Below are positions 25,474-32,870 of a stretch of 64,000 bases of DNA, piece by piece (within the stretch, counting starts at the first letter, position 1; each line of letters opens with the position of its first letter). Below the pieces are notes generated by a model. That model did no database searches. It was not told the DNA's origin and worked only from the letters and a program-made list of their open reading frames with translations. The position numbers were made by a program, and so were the translations under genes. Source of the stretch: JAPUME01 sp027294185 (GTDB lineage Bacteria > Acidobacteriota > Terriglobia > UBA7540 > JAPUME01); contig CAUVWZ020000002.1 in the NCBI GenBank assembly GCA_963555835.3, positions 186,001 to 250,000 on the forward strand. Reading direction: 5' to 3'.

Positions 25474-26571
25474 ATGGGATTCAGTATCATGCAAATCTCC
25501 GATCCAATTGATTTGATGGGCAAATCGCTTGCCGAGTTGGAGCAGCATGCCCTCGGCTGGGGGCTTGATGCGTTTCGCGGCCGTCAACTGTTCCATTGGA
25601 TTTATGGGCGCGAAGCCCGCTCCTTCTCTCAAATGACCGACATCCCTCGTCCCTCCCGAAAACTTCTGGAGGCTTCCTGCCAGATCAGACTGCCGAAGAT
25701 TTCTCGGCGATTCGAATCCCGGGACGGAGCCGTGCGTTACCTGCTGGAGCTGGCCGACGGGGCGACGATAGAAACGGTTTACATGCCCGATGAGCGGAGG
25801 GATACGCTCTGTCTTTCGAGCCAGGTCGGTTGCCCGCTCGATTGCCGCTTCTGTTTCACGGCACTGTTGGGCGGCGGGCGGAACCTGACGGTGGGTGAAA
25901 TGGTAGGGCAGGTATTCGCCGTCCGCGCCGACGCCGCGCGCGATTCGAGCAAGAGGCTGAACCTCGTCTTTATGGGCATGGGAGAACCATTCCTGAATTA
26001 CGCCAACGTAATGTCCGCGATTCGAATCCTGACCCATCGTGAGGGCCCGGCGATCTCCTCCCGGCGGATTACCGTCTCCACGGTCGGCATCATTCCCGGC
26101 ATTCATGCCCTTGCCACCGAACCCCATCGGCCCAAGCTTGCGGTATCGTTGAATGCCTCTTCCCAGGAGCAGAGGGTGAGCTTGATGCCGATCACGCGCA
26201 AATACTCGCTGCAGGAGCTGATCGCAGCCTGCCGGGATTTTCCGTTGCGTCACCGGGAGCGTTTGACCTTTGAGTACGTGATGCTCGGAGGGGTCAATGA
26301 CTCGGACCGGGATGCCAGTCGTGTCGTGAAACTGCTGACAGGAATTCGCTCGAAAGTGAACCTGATTCCCTATAATCCCGGACTGGAACTCTCCTATCAG
26401 CCCTCGCCGCTCCCGAGGATACTCTCCTTCCAGAGAATCCTGAAGGGCCGCGATATTCCCGCCTTCATCCGCCGGTCCCGGGGCCAGGATATTCGAGCTG
26501 CCTGCGGGCAACTCAGCCTGACAGGTGATCTTCGGGTCGTGGATCAAGTCTCCCCTCCTGTTTCCGGCTGA
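25474..26571 (+). CDS. rlmN: 23S rRNA adenine-2503 C2-methyltransferase
   Basis: A radical-SAM methylase of 365 residues. The cluster motif CPLDCRFC is at residues 120-127, and the C-terminal GQDIRAACGQL holds the Cys that is methylated during the reaction; NLVFMGMGEPFLNY and LAVSLNA are family motifs. It methylates A2503 of 23S rRNA and some tRNAs. Start ATG 25474 has no clear Shine-Dalgarno; ATG 25489 is an alternative. Its last 28 bases overlap the end of the convergent pgeF gene. Confidence 0.93.
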   Translation: MGFSIMQISDPIDLMGKSLAELEQHALGWGLDAFRGRQLFHWIYGREARSFSQMTDIPRPSRKLLEASCQIRLPKISRRFESRDGAVRYLLELADGATIETVYMPDERRDTLCLSSQVGCPLDCRFCFTALLGGGRNLTVGEMVGQVFAVRADAARDSSKRLNLVFMGMGEPFLNYANVMSAIRILTHREGPAISSRRITVSTVGIIPGIHALATEPHRPKLAVSLNASSQEQRVSLMPITRKYSLQELIAACRDFPLRHRERLTFEYVMLGGVNDSDRDASRVVKLLTGIRSKVNLIPYNPGLELSYQPSPLPRILSFQRILKGRDIPAFIRRSRGQDIRAACGQLSLTGDLRVVDQVSPPVSG

Positions 26572-27443
26572 ATACCGATGACGGTCATCATGCGCCCGCT
26601 TCGTTTCGGTTCTCCCCGGTAAGAAAAGAAAAGGTCCCCCCGGCATCGAGTGCAGTAACCGGATTGGGTGATGTTCTGCGCGGCGAGGCCCGCATCCTGA
26701 AGCTGGCGCCGCACAACTCTCGTCAGGTCAAGCCGCCACTTGTCTTGCTTTGCGGGATTTGAGGACGGCTGGGCATTGCCGGGTTCCTGGGCGCGGGTGA
26801 AGAAATCCTCTGCCTGCGAAAATTCCAGGTTGAACGGATCGAAAACCTCTTCTCCGACTTCGTAACAACATGCCTGGATGCAGGGACCGAGGATCGCAAT
26901 CATTTCGCCCGGCGATGTTCGGTGGCGTGCAACCAACTGGCCCGCAGTCTTTTCGACGATGCGAACCAGAGCCCCTCGCCAGCCTGCATGAACGGCTGCC
27001 ACGGCCGGCCGTTGAGGGTCGAGCAGCAGAATCGGGACACAATCCGCCGTACGAATCGAAAGAAGGATTCCGGGTTCCGCGGTCGCCAGCGCATCTCCTG
27101 CCGTCCGGTGGTCGAAATCGATCCAGTCTTGATTCGCGCTGCCCGCCGGGTGGGCCGTGAGGTGTGATTTGGCGGAATGTGCGATATGAAAGATCGCGTC
27201 CGAGTGAACCTGACGAAGCGATGCTACCGGCCAGCCTTCCGCACCGAGCGCCCCGAATAACTCGCGGTGCTTCTCGATGGAATCCTGCCCCGTGTTCGAA
27301 AAGGATGACCCTGCGGGCGGCTCCTTCCCCGACACCGACCGGCGCGAACCGAATGCGTGGATGAGGCGAGGGATTCGCGATAGGTGCGGACTTTCAAACC
27401 AGGAAAAGCTGCCCGCCTGGTGAAGCTCCAGGGTTTCTGCCAT
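26544..27443 (-). CDS. pgeF: Peptidoglycan editing factor (YfiH/laccase-domain)
   Basis: The 299-residue form starts at ATG 27443 (MAETLELHQAG); a longer frame to 27515 adds a low-complexity leader. The three conserved metal/active-site positions are seen: His in LRQVHSDAIF, Cys in TADCVPILLLD and His in AAVHAGWRGALV. The protein is now thought to remove wrongly incorporated serine from peptidoglycan precursors. A minus-strand TATAGT at 27451-27456 lies seven bases before the ATG, so a leaderless transcript is possible. It overlaps rlmN tail to tail. Confidence 0.85.
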   Translation of the reverse strand: MAETLELHQAGSFSWFESPHLSRIPRLIHAFGSRRSVSGKEPPAGSSFSNTGQDSIEKHRELFGALGAEGWPVASLRQVHSDAIFHIAHSAKSHLTAHPAGSANQDWIDFDHRTAGDALATAEPGILLSIRTADCVPILLLDPQRPAVAAVHAGWRGALVRIVEKTAGQLVARHRTSPGEMIAILGPCIQACCYEVGEEVFDPFNLEFSQAEDFFTRAQEPGNAQPSSNPAKQDKWRLDLTRVVRRQLQDAGLAAQNITQSGYCTRCRGDLFFSYRGEPKRSGRMMTVIGIQPETGGET

Positions 27444-27624
27444 CGCGGATACTATAGCACGCGGCGAAAAGGCGGCTGGACTCGAGGCCCGCCGAGACGC
27501 GTTGTGCTTTGCCACTTGTTTTGTTATGGTGAGCCTGACGATAAGCTCGCACAGGAAGTATTCGAGTCCCGTAGGTCTGTAAATGAGAGCAACTCGTTAA
27601 GAGGCAGTTAATCGGAATGTTCGA

Positions 27625-28017
27625 ATGATCGTCGGCACGGGGGTAGACTTGGTCGAGGTTTCGCGCGTTGAGGATATACTCAAGCGCTGGGGAGACCGTT
27701 TCAGGGGAAGGATCTTTACCCCCTCCGAGGTTCGTTATTGCGAAAGATTCCGTCACAAGGCTGAGCGCTATGCTGCACGATTCGCCGCCAAGGAGGCGGC
27801 CTTCAAAGCGCTGGGTACCGGTTGGAGGGGCGGAATCCGCTGGCGGGACGTGGAAGTAACCCGGGAGCCGGGAGGCAGGCCGAGCCTGCGCCTTGAGGGC
27901 CGGGCTGCCGAGGTGGCCCGTGAACTTGACGTCTCCCGCATTGCTCTTTCGCTTTCTCACGTTGATAATTACGCCCTGGCCCAGGTGATTTTTGAATCCG
28001 ACGGTCCTCACCGGTAA
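27625..28017 (+). CDS. acpS: Holo-[acyl-carrier-protein] synthase
   Basis: The 130-residue enzyme transfers phosphopantetheine from CoA to apo-ACP. MIVGTGVDLVEVSRVEDI carries the Mg-binding Asp and FAAKEAAFKALGTG the catalytic Glu-Lys. The stop TAA shares its last base with the ATG of the TonB-like gene (TAATGA), so the two are coupled. Confidence 0.93.
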   Translation: MIVGTGVDLVEVSRVEDILKRWGDRFRGRIFTPSEVRYCERFRHKAERYAARFAAKEAAFKALGTGWRGGIRWRDVEVTREPGGRPSLRLEGRAAEVARELDVSRIALSLSHVDNYALAQVIFESDGPHR

Positions 28018-28763
28018 TGATATTGAGACGGAAGCTGATCCTTAGATTCCTCATACTCGCGCTTGGTATCGTTCTTCCTTTGGCGCTGCTATACGGCTCG
28101 GATATGAAACCCAAGGGTAATTTACCCTTGTGGCTTCCTTCCCGTTCTGCCGGGAAGCGGATGATACACAGTCCCGAGCCGAAATATCCCGTGCTGGCAA
28201 GAATGAACCACATCCAGGGGGCGGTCCGACTGGAGCTTGTGATTGATGAGAGCGGCAACGTATCCAGGATTCGTGTCCGGAAAGGGCATCCCTTTCTTGC
28301 CATCGCCGCGCTGGAGGCGGTTCGCCGGTGGCGCTATAAACCGCTGGAGCTGGAGGGACGGGCGAGGGAGGTCCGCACTGTGGCATTGGTCAATTTCAAA
28401 CTCCGAAGTAGAAAACTTATAAAGAATTACCTGACGCCCGCACGAGCGGAAAAAGACTTAATCAGCAGAGTGACCCCGCCCGCACTGCTTGCGCCGACCC
28501 ATCCCGGTATGAATGGGGAAGCCGGACCTGTCGGGAATCAGCAGTCGGTCCGTGTGCGGGTGTTGCTGGATAAGAAAGGTCGAGTCGTGGACGGGCATTT
28601 TATGAGTGCCGGTAGGGGAAACCTGAGCATGGTGCTGGAACAGTTGGCGGAATGGAAATTCAAGCCTGCGTATTTTGGCACCCTACCCGTTCCCTGGTAT
28701 ATGGAAGTGGATGTTCCGCTCGCAGCCAGGGAGCAGGATTCCTCTGCCGCTGCCGGAGGATGA
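28017..28763 (+). CDS. TonB-like protein with two TonB C-terminal domains
   Basis: One N-terminal membrane helix (LILRFLILALGIVLPLALLYG) is followed by a TonB_C-like domain (PEPKYPVLARMNHIQGAVRLEL, the YP-x6-G-x-V pattern, and AALEAVRRWRYKP) and a second, more diverged copy (VRVRVLLDKKGRVVDGHF, LAEWKFKPAYF). Family members act in outer-membrane energy transfer, but the Pro-rich spacer is absent and no ExbB/ExbD genes are near, so a structural or signalling role is possible. It is coupled to acpS. Confidence 0.72.
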   Translation: MILRRKLILRFLILALGIVLPLALLYGSDMKPKGNLPLWLPSRSAGKRMIHSPEPKYPVLARMNHIQGAVRLELVIDESGNVSRIRVRKGHPFLAIAALEAVRRWRYKPLELEGRAREVRTVALVNFKLRSRKLIKNYLTPARAEKDLISRVTPPALLAPTHPGMNGEAGPVGNQQSVRVRVLLDKKGRVVDGHFMSAGRGNLSMVLEQLAEWKFKPAYFGTLPVPWYMEVDVPLAAREQDSSAAAGG

Positions 28764-28849
28764 TAATCTTGATCGCACCTGTTTGGTGTCCCAAATCCAA
28801 ATGCGGCGAAACGCGCCTGCGCTCCATCGCCTGCAAGGTTTGCTATTGA
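28760..28849 (+). CDS. Candidate 29-residue leader ORF, Cys-rich
   Basis: ATG at 28760 overlaps the stop of the TonB-like gene (ATGA), and the frame ends at TGA 28847-28849, which overlaps the TTG start of the next gene (TTGA). The peptide has four Cys in 29 residues (one Trp-Cys, then CGE, ACK, CY). GGAGG directly abuts the ATG, too close to serve it, but is nine bases from an in-frame TTG at 28769. It may be a coupling leader or chance. Confidence 0.25.
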   Translation: MIILIAPVWCPKSKCGETRLRSIACKVCY

Positions 28850-29328
28850 GAATTCGATCCCGAGCCGGCTGGATTCCTTTGTTGGTGAGCGTGCTTTGTT
28901 TGTCGGCGCTCGCGGTTCCCGTCGCTGCGCAGTCGAGGCGCGGATTTCGATACGTCGGGGGAACCTGGGATTTGAAGGGCCGCTGTCGCGGGCAACTCCA
29001 AATCAGGACGAACAGTGTGGCCTTCAAATGTAAGGAGAAGATCTTTGATCTTCCCTTCGAGAGTCTCACCTATATGGAGTATCGCCCCGCACCGAGCGAA
29101 AAACTGAGAGATGCCAGGGTTCGCTGGCGCAGAACGCCTCCTCTGGGCGTGGGAGTGAAAGTGCCGTTTAAGAAGCGGAAGAACAAATACTTTTCCGTGG
29201 TGTTTTCGAAGGGAGGGGAAAAGGGCGTTGCCGTCTTCCGGGTCAAGCCGCGCGTCATGCGTCCTTACCTTGCCGAGCTCGACCTGCGCTCGGGAATGCG
29301 CGTCGAGATGGAAAGCTTCGAACCTTAG
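28846..29328 (+). CDS. Secreted protein of unknown function
   Basis: I favour the TTG at 28846, which gives a clean signal peptide (IRSRAGWIPLLVSVLCLSALAVPVAAQ) and a 4-base overlap with the preceding small frame. An ATG at 28801 is the alternative and would give an overly long leader. The mature part (about 130 residues) is basic with short beta strands (SRRGFRYVGGTWDL, CRGQLQIRTNSVAFKCKEK, KYFSVVFSKGGEKGVAVF). I recognise no family. Two Cys about 17 residues apart could form a disulfide. Confidence 0.6.
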   Translation: MRIRSRAGWIPLLVSVLCLSALAVPVAAQSRRGFRYVGGTWDLKGRCRGQLQIRTNSVAFKCKEKIFDLPFESLTYMEYRPAPSEKLRDARVRWRRTPPLGVGVKVPFKKRKNKYFSVVFSKGGEKGVAVFRVKPRVMRPYLAELDLRSGMRVEMESFEP

Positions 29329-29343
29329 GCCTTGCCGTCTGGT

Positions 29344-29359
29344 TGAGCGAATTCGCTCA
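29344..29359. other. 16-base perfect palindrome between convergent genes
   Basis: TGAGCGAATTCGCTCA lies between the ends of the secreted-protein gene and the pseudopilin gene. It may fold as a 6-bp hairpin with an AATT loop and serve as a bidirectional terminator, although there is no T-tract on either side. Confidence 0.35.
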
Positions 29360-29400
29360 TTACCGTAATCCTTCCCATGGGAGAGGGCACTGGCGATAGC

Positions 29401-29928
29401 CTAGATGGGCGGGCTGGAAGCGTCCGCCAACGATCCTGTGGCAAATCGAATTACGCCTGATTCATCCGTATAATAGAACCGGTTGGCGGTCCGGTCGCGC
29501 ACCGGCTCTGCGGTAGCCTCCCAGTGATCCCCTGCGGAGCGAGTCAGCTCGAAGATATACATCGAGTTGACAGTTTGGCTGGGAGGAGGTGGTCCGCCCT
29601 GCCCGGGAGGGGTCCCGCCCTTGACCGGAACCGGCCCGGCATGTGCCAGCACCATGCGAGGAAAGGGAGAAACGGGGAGGCTTGGGAGAGCAAGTTCGGA
29701 AGTCAGGTAGGATTCGAGTTGGTCGAAACTTTGCGCATATTCCCGGTTTACGACACGGTAGTTTTCCTGTGCCCTCTGCAATTGACGCAGGTAGGCGACG
29801 GCGCTGGCATCGTAGGCCCGCTGCATCGACCTCAGAATCATGGGCGTGACGATGGCAATGATCACCATGATAATAGCGACCACTAGAAGGAGTTCGATCA
29901 GCGAAAATCCGCGCTTATTGAGTCTCAT
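29401..29928 (-). CDS. Type II secretion/type IV pilus pseudopilin-like protein
   Basis: The N-terminus KRGFSLIELLLVVAIIMVII is a classic prepilin: cleavage after Gly, methylated Phe, Glu at +5 and a hydrophobic helix. The following helix (AYDASAVAYLRQLQRAQENYRV) and 175-residue length fit GspG/PilA-like minor pilins. A Pro/Gly-rich loop sits near the middle. No secretion or pilus assembly genes are near, so the machine it belongs to is elsewhere. Confidence 0.8.
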   Translation of the reverse strand: MRLNKRGFSLIELLLVVAIIMVIIAIVTPMILRSMQRAYDASAVAYLRQLQRAQENYRVVNREYAQSFDQLESYLTSELALPSLPVSPFPRMVLAHAGPVPVKGGTPPGQGGPPPPSQTVNSMYIFELTRSAGDHWEATAEPVRDRTANRFYYTDESGVIRFATGSLADASSPPI

Positions 29929-29967
29929 TCCTACTCTCTGATTTCCCTACCGACCTTGCAATCACTC

Positions 29968-30570
29968 CTAGGGCCGGCTGAAGTCTGCCAGCACGCCCTG
30001 CAATTCACGTCGTAGAGTCTCTTTGGGTATGTCTTCTGTTTCCAGGCGAACATCGAGCCGGGCGATGCGACTCTCGATCCTTGACAAGCGATTTGTTTTG
30101 CCCGTGGAAAGTGTTTCCATCCTTCGGGCCAGCCGGTGCGCAACGCCTTCAAATTCGCGAAATTCATCCCCCTTCCGAAACTGCAGTCGCTCGATTTTTC
30201 CGACGGCCATCCCCTCCAATCCCTGTTGTAACCGATAGAGCGGGCCGGCCACTCGGCGAGAGCGGAGCAACGTGTACAGCGACGCTAATACGGCGGAGAA
30301 GCCGATCAACGGCCACAACTTGGTGTGCAGACCCAGTGCCTGCTCGCTGAGAAGTGCCTGCACGACGGGATTGGGGTCCATGCCGGCGTTGCGATGAAGC
30401 GGATAGATTAGAAAGCCCGCAAACAGCAGGACCTCGACGAGCACGAACATACCAATTGGCATTAACATTCTATACTGGAAGGAAGGATTGACGATAATTT
30501 GCCGACGGACCCAATTACGCACCTTACCTGCAGCACGACCCGACTTTGCCACAACCGACTGCTTGCCCAC
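29968..30570 (-). CDS. Two-span membrane protein with HAMP-like domain
   Basis: The 200-residue protein has a basic N-terminus, two membrane helices (about residues 35-57 and 85-105) around a short periplasmic loop, then a HAMP-like segment (RVAGPLYRLQQGLEGMAVG, then RKGDEFREFEGVAHRLARR) and a C-terminal coiled region. No kinase, methyl-acceptor or cyclase domain follows, so it is a stand-alone HAMP adaptor. It lies 39 bases upstream of the pseudopilin gene on the same strand, and the two may be co-transcribed. Confidence 0.65.
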   Translation of the reverse strand: MGKQSVVAKSGRAAGKVRNWVRRQIIVNPSFQYRMLMPIGMFVLVEVLLFAGFLIYPLHRNAGMDPNPVVQALLSEQALGLHTKLWPLIGFSAVLASLYTLLRSRRVAGPLYRLQQGLEGMAVGKIERLQFRKGDEFREFEGVAHRLARRMETLSTGKTNRLSRIESRIARLDVRLETEDIPKETLRRELQGVLADFSRP

Positions 30571-30747
30571 GGTAGAACCCCTTCATAAATTGGCAGCAAG
30601 TATTTGAAAACTTGCACCTCATAACCTGACCGGCCAGATTTTACACTAAAAACACCCGGCTCTCTCGCCATATTTTCGTTCTGGATTCCTGCCGGCGGCT
30701 AGGTAGGGACGGCAGTACCCAGGCTTGTATAGGTAGTTGGCGGTATT

Positions 30748-30773
30748 CCGGGAAGTCTTAGCCGGGAGTCTTA
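30748..30773 (+). repeat. Direct repeat at the end of the VWA gene
   Basis: CCGGGAAGTCTTA (30748-30760) and CCGGGAGTCTTA (30762-30773) are near-identical copies separated by one base; the second includes the VWA stop codon. It looks like a slippage duplication. Confidence 0.4.
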
Positions 30774-32009
30774 CGGGGTGTAGTCCTGAGTATAAAAGTA
30801 ACCCGCGCGGGCACGGGCAATGAGGCCCGGCTGCCGCAAGCGTACCTGAATCCGATGGAACCCGATGCGGGTTCCCTGGCGGGGGACGTAGGTGATGTCG
30901 TACTGGCTCTGGAGTTCTTCGGAGATGCGGCTGAGGGCCGCTTCCAGCCCCCGCCGGGTCCACTGGCCATAGAAGACCCCGCCGGTGTATCCCGCGTAGA
31001 GTTCGAGCAGGCTTGAAGCCATCGCCGAGCGGATGATCTGTCCCGTCGCCACCAGAATCGGCACGATGGGAACATTGGCACCGTAAACCGATTCCGCGGT
31101 CGAAGGTGTGGGGATGGTGCCCGGCGGAAGAGGCCGGGTCACGTTCGCATCCAGGGGATTCTGGCGAGGGGGGTCGGGTTTCCTCATCAGAAGAGCCTGA
31201 GCGGGGCTGAAGCCGACACCGTAGATGCTGACCTCGGCGCCGGTGGCATCTTCGAGCAATTCCTTCTCGGTGGTTTCGCTGCCCGAGTCGAACCCGTCGG
31301 AGAAAACCAGCGCGACCCGCTTCCGCTCCGGGGTGCGGGTACGGAGAAGAGAGACGGCGCGGGATAGAGCGTCGTTGAGGCGAGCCCCCGCCCCCCTCGC
31401 GCGTGTGCTCCGTAGAACGCCGTCGAGCTCATCCATATCCTGAGTAAAGTCGAGAACACCATCCACGCGGTCGCTGAAGAAAATGACCGCCACCTCGCCC
31501 TCCGGCCCCAGCATCAGGCTTTCCAGAATGGAGCCGAGCGCATGAACCCGGGGCAGGAGCGGCTCCACACGGCGGCTGGTCTGGATGAGAACTACCAGCG
31601 ATAAGGGCCGCGAGGACAGCTCGAAGCTGTCGATGGTCTGCGGAATGCCGTTATCGAGAATCTCAAAATCCCTCTCCTCCAGGTCGTAGACGAATTCTCC
31701 GTCCGCGTTCACCACCGTGACCGGCGTCGTAACCAGCTCTACTTCCATTCGCAGGGCGGATTTGAGTTTCTCCAGTTCCTCGGAGGTGGGGAGTTTATCA
31801 GGGCGTGAAAATACGGGCGCTTCACCCGTTACATCCGACTGGGCATTTGCAGCAGTGGCGGCGACTCCGAAAACTGCGATCAAAATCAAAAGATGTCGGG
31901 TGAACGAATCAAGCGGCGCGCGGGATGCGCGAGTGCGTGGTATTTCCACAAACGGTGGCCTCAAGAATTTCCTGATCTTCCTGATCATTCTGGTTAAAGT
32001 AAGATGCAA
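30771..32009 (-). CDS. Secreted VWA domain protein, acidobacterial type
   Basis: After a basic, weak signal region (HLLILIAVFGVAATAANA), the 412-residue protein shows the VWFA-related Acidobacterial pattern: VELVTTPVTVVNADGEFVYDL, LEERDFEILDNGIPQTI, then a VWA domain. The MIDAS loop normally DxSxS reads VLIQTSRRV, so the metal-binding Asp is Gln and adhesion via metal is doubtful. VALVFSDGFD and a C-terminal QSQYDITYVPRQGTRIGFHRI region complete the family. Function unknown; such proteins are very common in Acidobacteria. Confidence 0.85.
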   Translation of the reverse strand: MHLTLTRMIRKIRKFLRPPFVEIPRTRASRAPLDSFTRHLLILIAVFGVAATAANAQSDVTGEAPVFSRPDKLPTSEELEKLKSALRMEVELVTTPVTVVNADGEFVYDLEERDFEILDNGIPQTIDSFELSSRPLSLVVLIQTSRRVEPLLPRVHALGSILESLMLGPEGEVAVIFFSDRVDGVLDFTQDMDELDGVLRSTRARGAGARLNDALSRAVSLLRTRTPERKRVALVFSDGFDSGSETTEKELLEDATGAEVSIYGVGFSPAQALLMRKPDPPRQNPLDANVTRPLPPGTIPTPSTAESVYGANVPIVPILVATGQIIRSAMASSLLELYAGYTGGVFYGQWTRRGLEAALSRISEELQSQYDITYVPRQGTRIGFHRIQVRLRQPGLIARARAGYFYTQDYTP

Positions 32010-32030
32010 ATCATCCCGCGCTGTTGCCTG

Positions 32031-32822
32031 CTATCCGCTTCTTTTTGGTTTGGGCTCGAAATCCCTCGCGCCTCTGCGGCGAAGGACTTCATAAAGCGCC
32101 ACGGCCACGGCGACCGAAACGTTGAGGGAGGGAATGGGCCCGCTCAGGGGGATGGAAACCACGCGGTCGCAGGATTCGCGCACCAGTCTGCGAAGCCCTC
32201 GGCCTTCACCGCCGAATACCAGTGCACAGGGGCCACGAAAGTCCGCCTGCGTAAAGACTGTTTCAGCCGCTGCCTCGAAACCCGTTACCCAGACGTTCTG
32301 CTCCTTCAGCCATTCCAGTGCTCGTGCCAGATTCGTGACCCGTGCTACCGGCAAGTGTTCCAGGCCACCGGCCGCAGCCTTGGCCGCCACTGCCGTAAGG
32401 CCCGCCGCCCGACGGTCCGGGATAATCAGCCCGTCAACGCCGAGGGCCGCAGCGGTTCTCACCACAGCTCCCAGGTTGCGCGGGTCCTCCACGCTGTCCA
32501 GTACAATCAATAGAGGAGCGGCTTTCCCCTCGATCAGGCTCTCAAGCGTTGCATACCTGCGAGCCGCCCGGACGGCCACAACGTCCTGATGCTGACGGGT
32601 GCCGGCCAACCTCTCCACGGCCTTTCGCGGTTGGAAGCGCACGCTGATGCCGGCGGCGCGGCTGCGGTCGATAATTTCCTGAACCCGCCGGTTCTTGCAC
32701 CCCTCGCTCACCAGCAGATAATCTACCGTCTGCGAACGGAGCGCTTCCGCCACGGGATTGACACCGTAAACGACGGATTCCTTTTTTCGCATTGAGGGTT
32801 TTTCTGAGTTTTGTCGGGACAT
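32031..32822 (-). CDS. rlmB: 23S rRNA guanosine-2251 2'-O-methyltransferase
   Basis: A SpoU/TrmH-type methylase: N-terminal substrate-binding domain (ESVVYGVNPVAEALRSQTVD) and a SPOUT domain with motif 1 DPRNLGAVVRTAAALG, motif 2 VFGGEGRGLRRLV and motif 3 IPSLNVSVAVAVALYE. The 263-residue length is typical of RlmB. It lies 48 bases downstream of gltX and probably shares its transcript. Confidence 0.88.
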   Translation of the reverse strand: MSRQNSEKPSMRKKESVVYGVNPVAEALRSQTVDYLLVSEGCKNRRVQEIIDRSRAAGISVRFQPRKAVERLAGTRQHQDVVAVRAARRYATLESLIEGKAAPLLIVLDSVEDPRNLGAVVRTAAALGVDGLIIPDRRAAGLTAVAAKAAAGGLEHLPVARVTNLARALEWLKEQNVWVTGFEAAAETVFTQADFRGPCALVFGGEGRGLRRLVRESCDRVVSIPLSGPIPSLNVSVAVAVALYEVLRRRGARDFEPKPKRSG

Positions 32823-32870
32823 GTTTACGACTTCAGACGGCGTTTCGAGTCGTGCCGCTGAGACCGCCTG

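Noticed and set aside
25423..26646. 407-codon minus-strand frame opposite rlmN
   Set aside because: rlmN has its complete radical-SAM motifs on the plus strand; the antisense frame is a shadow.
29344..29359. Palindrome as an intrinsic terminator
   Set aside because: No T-tract on either strand; listed as a palindrome only.
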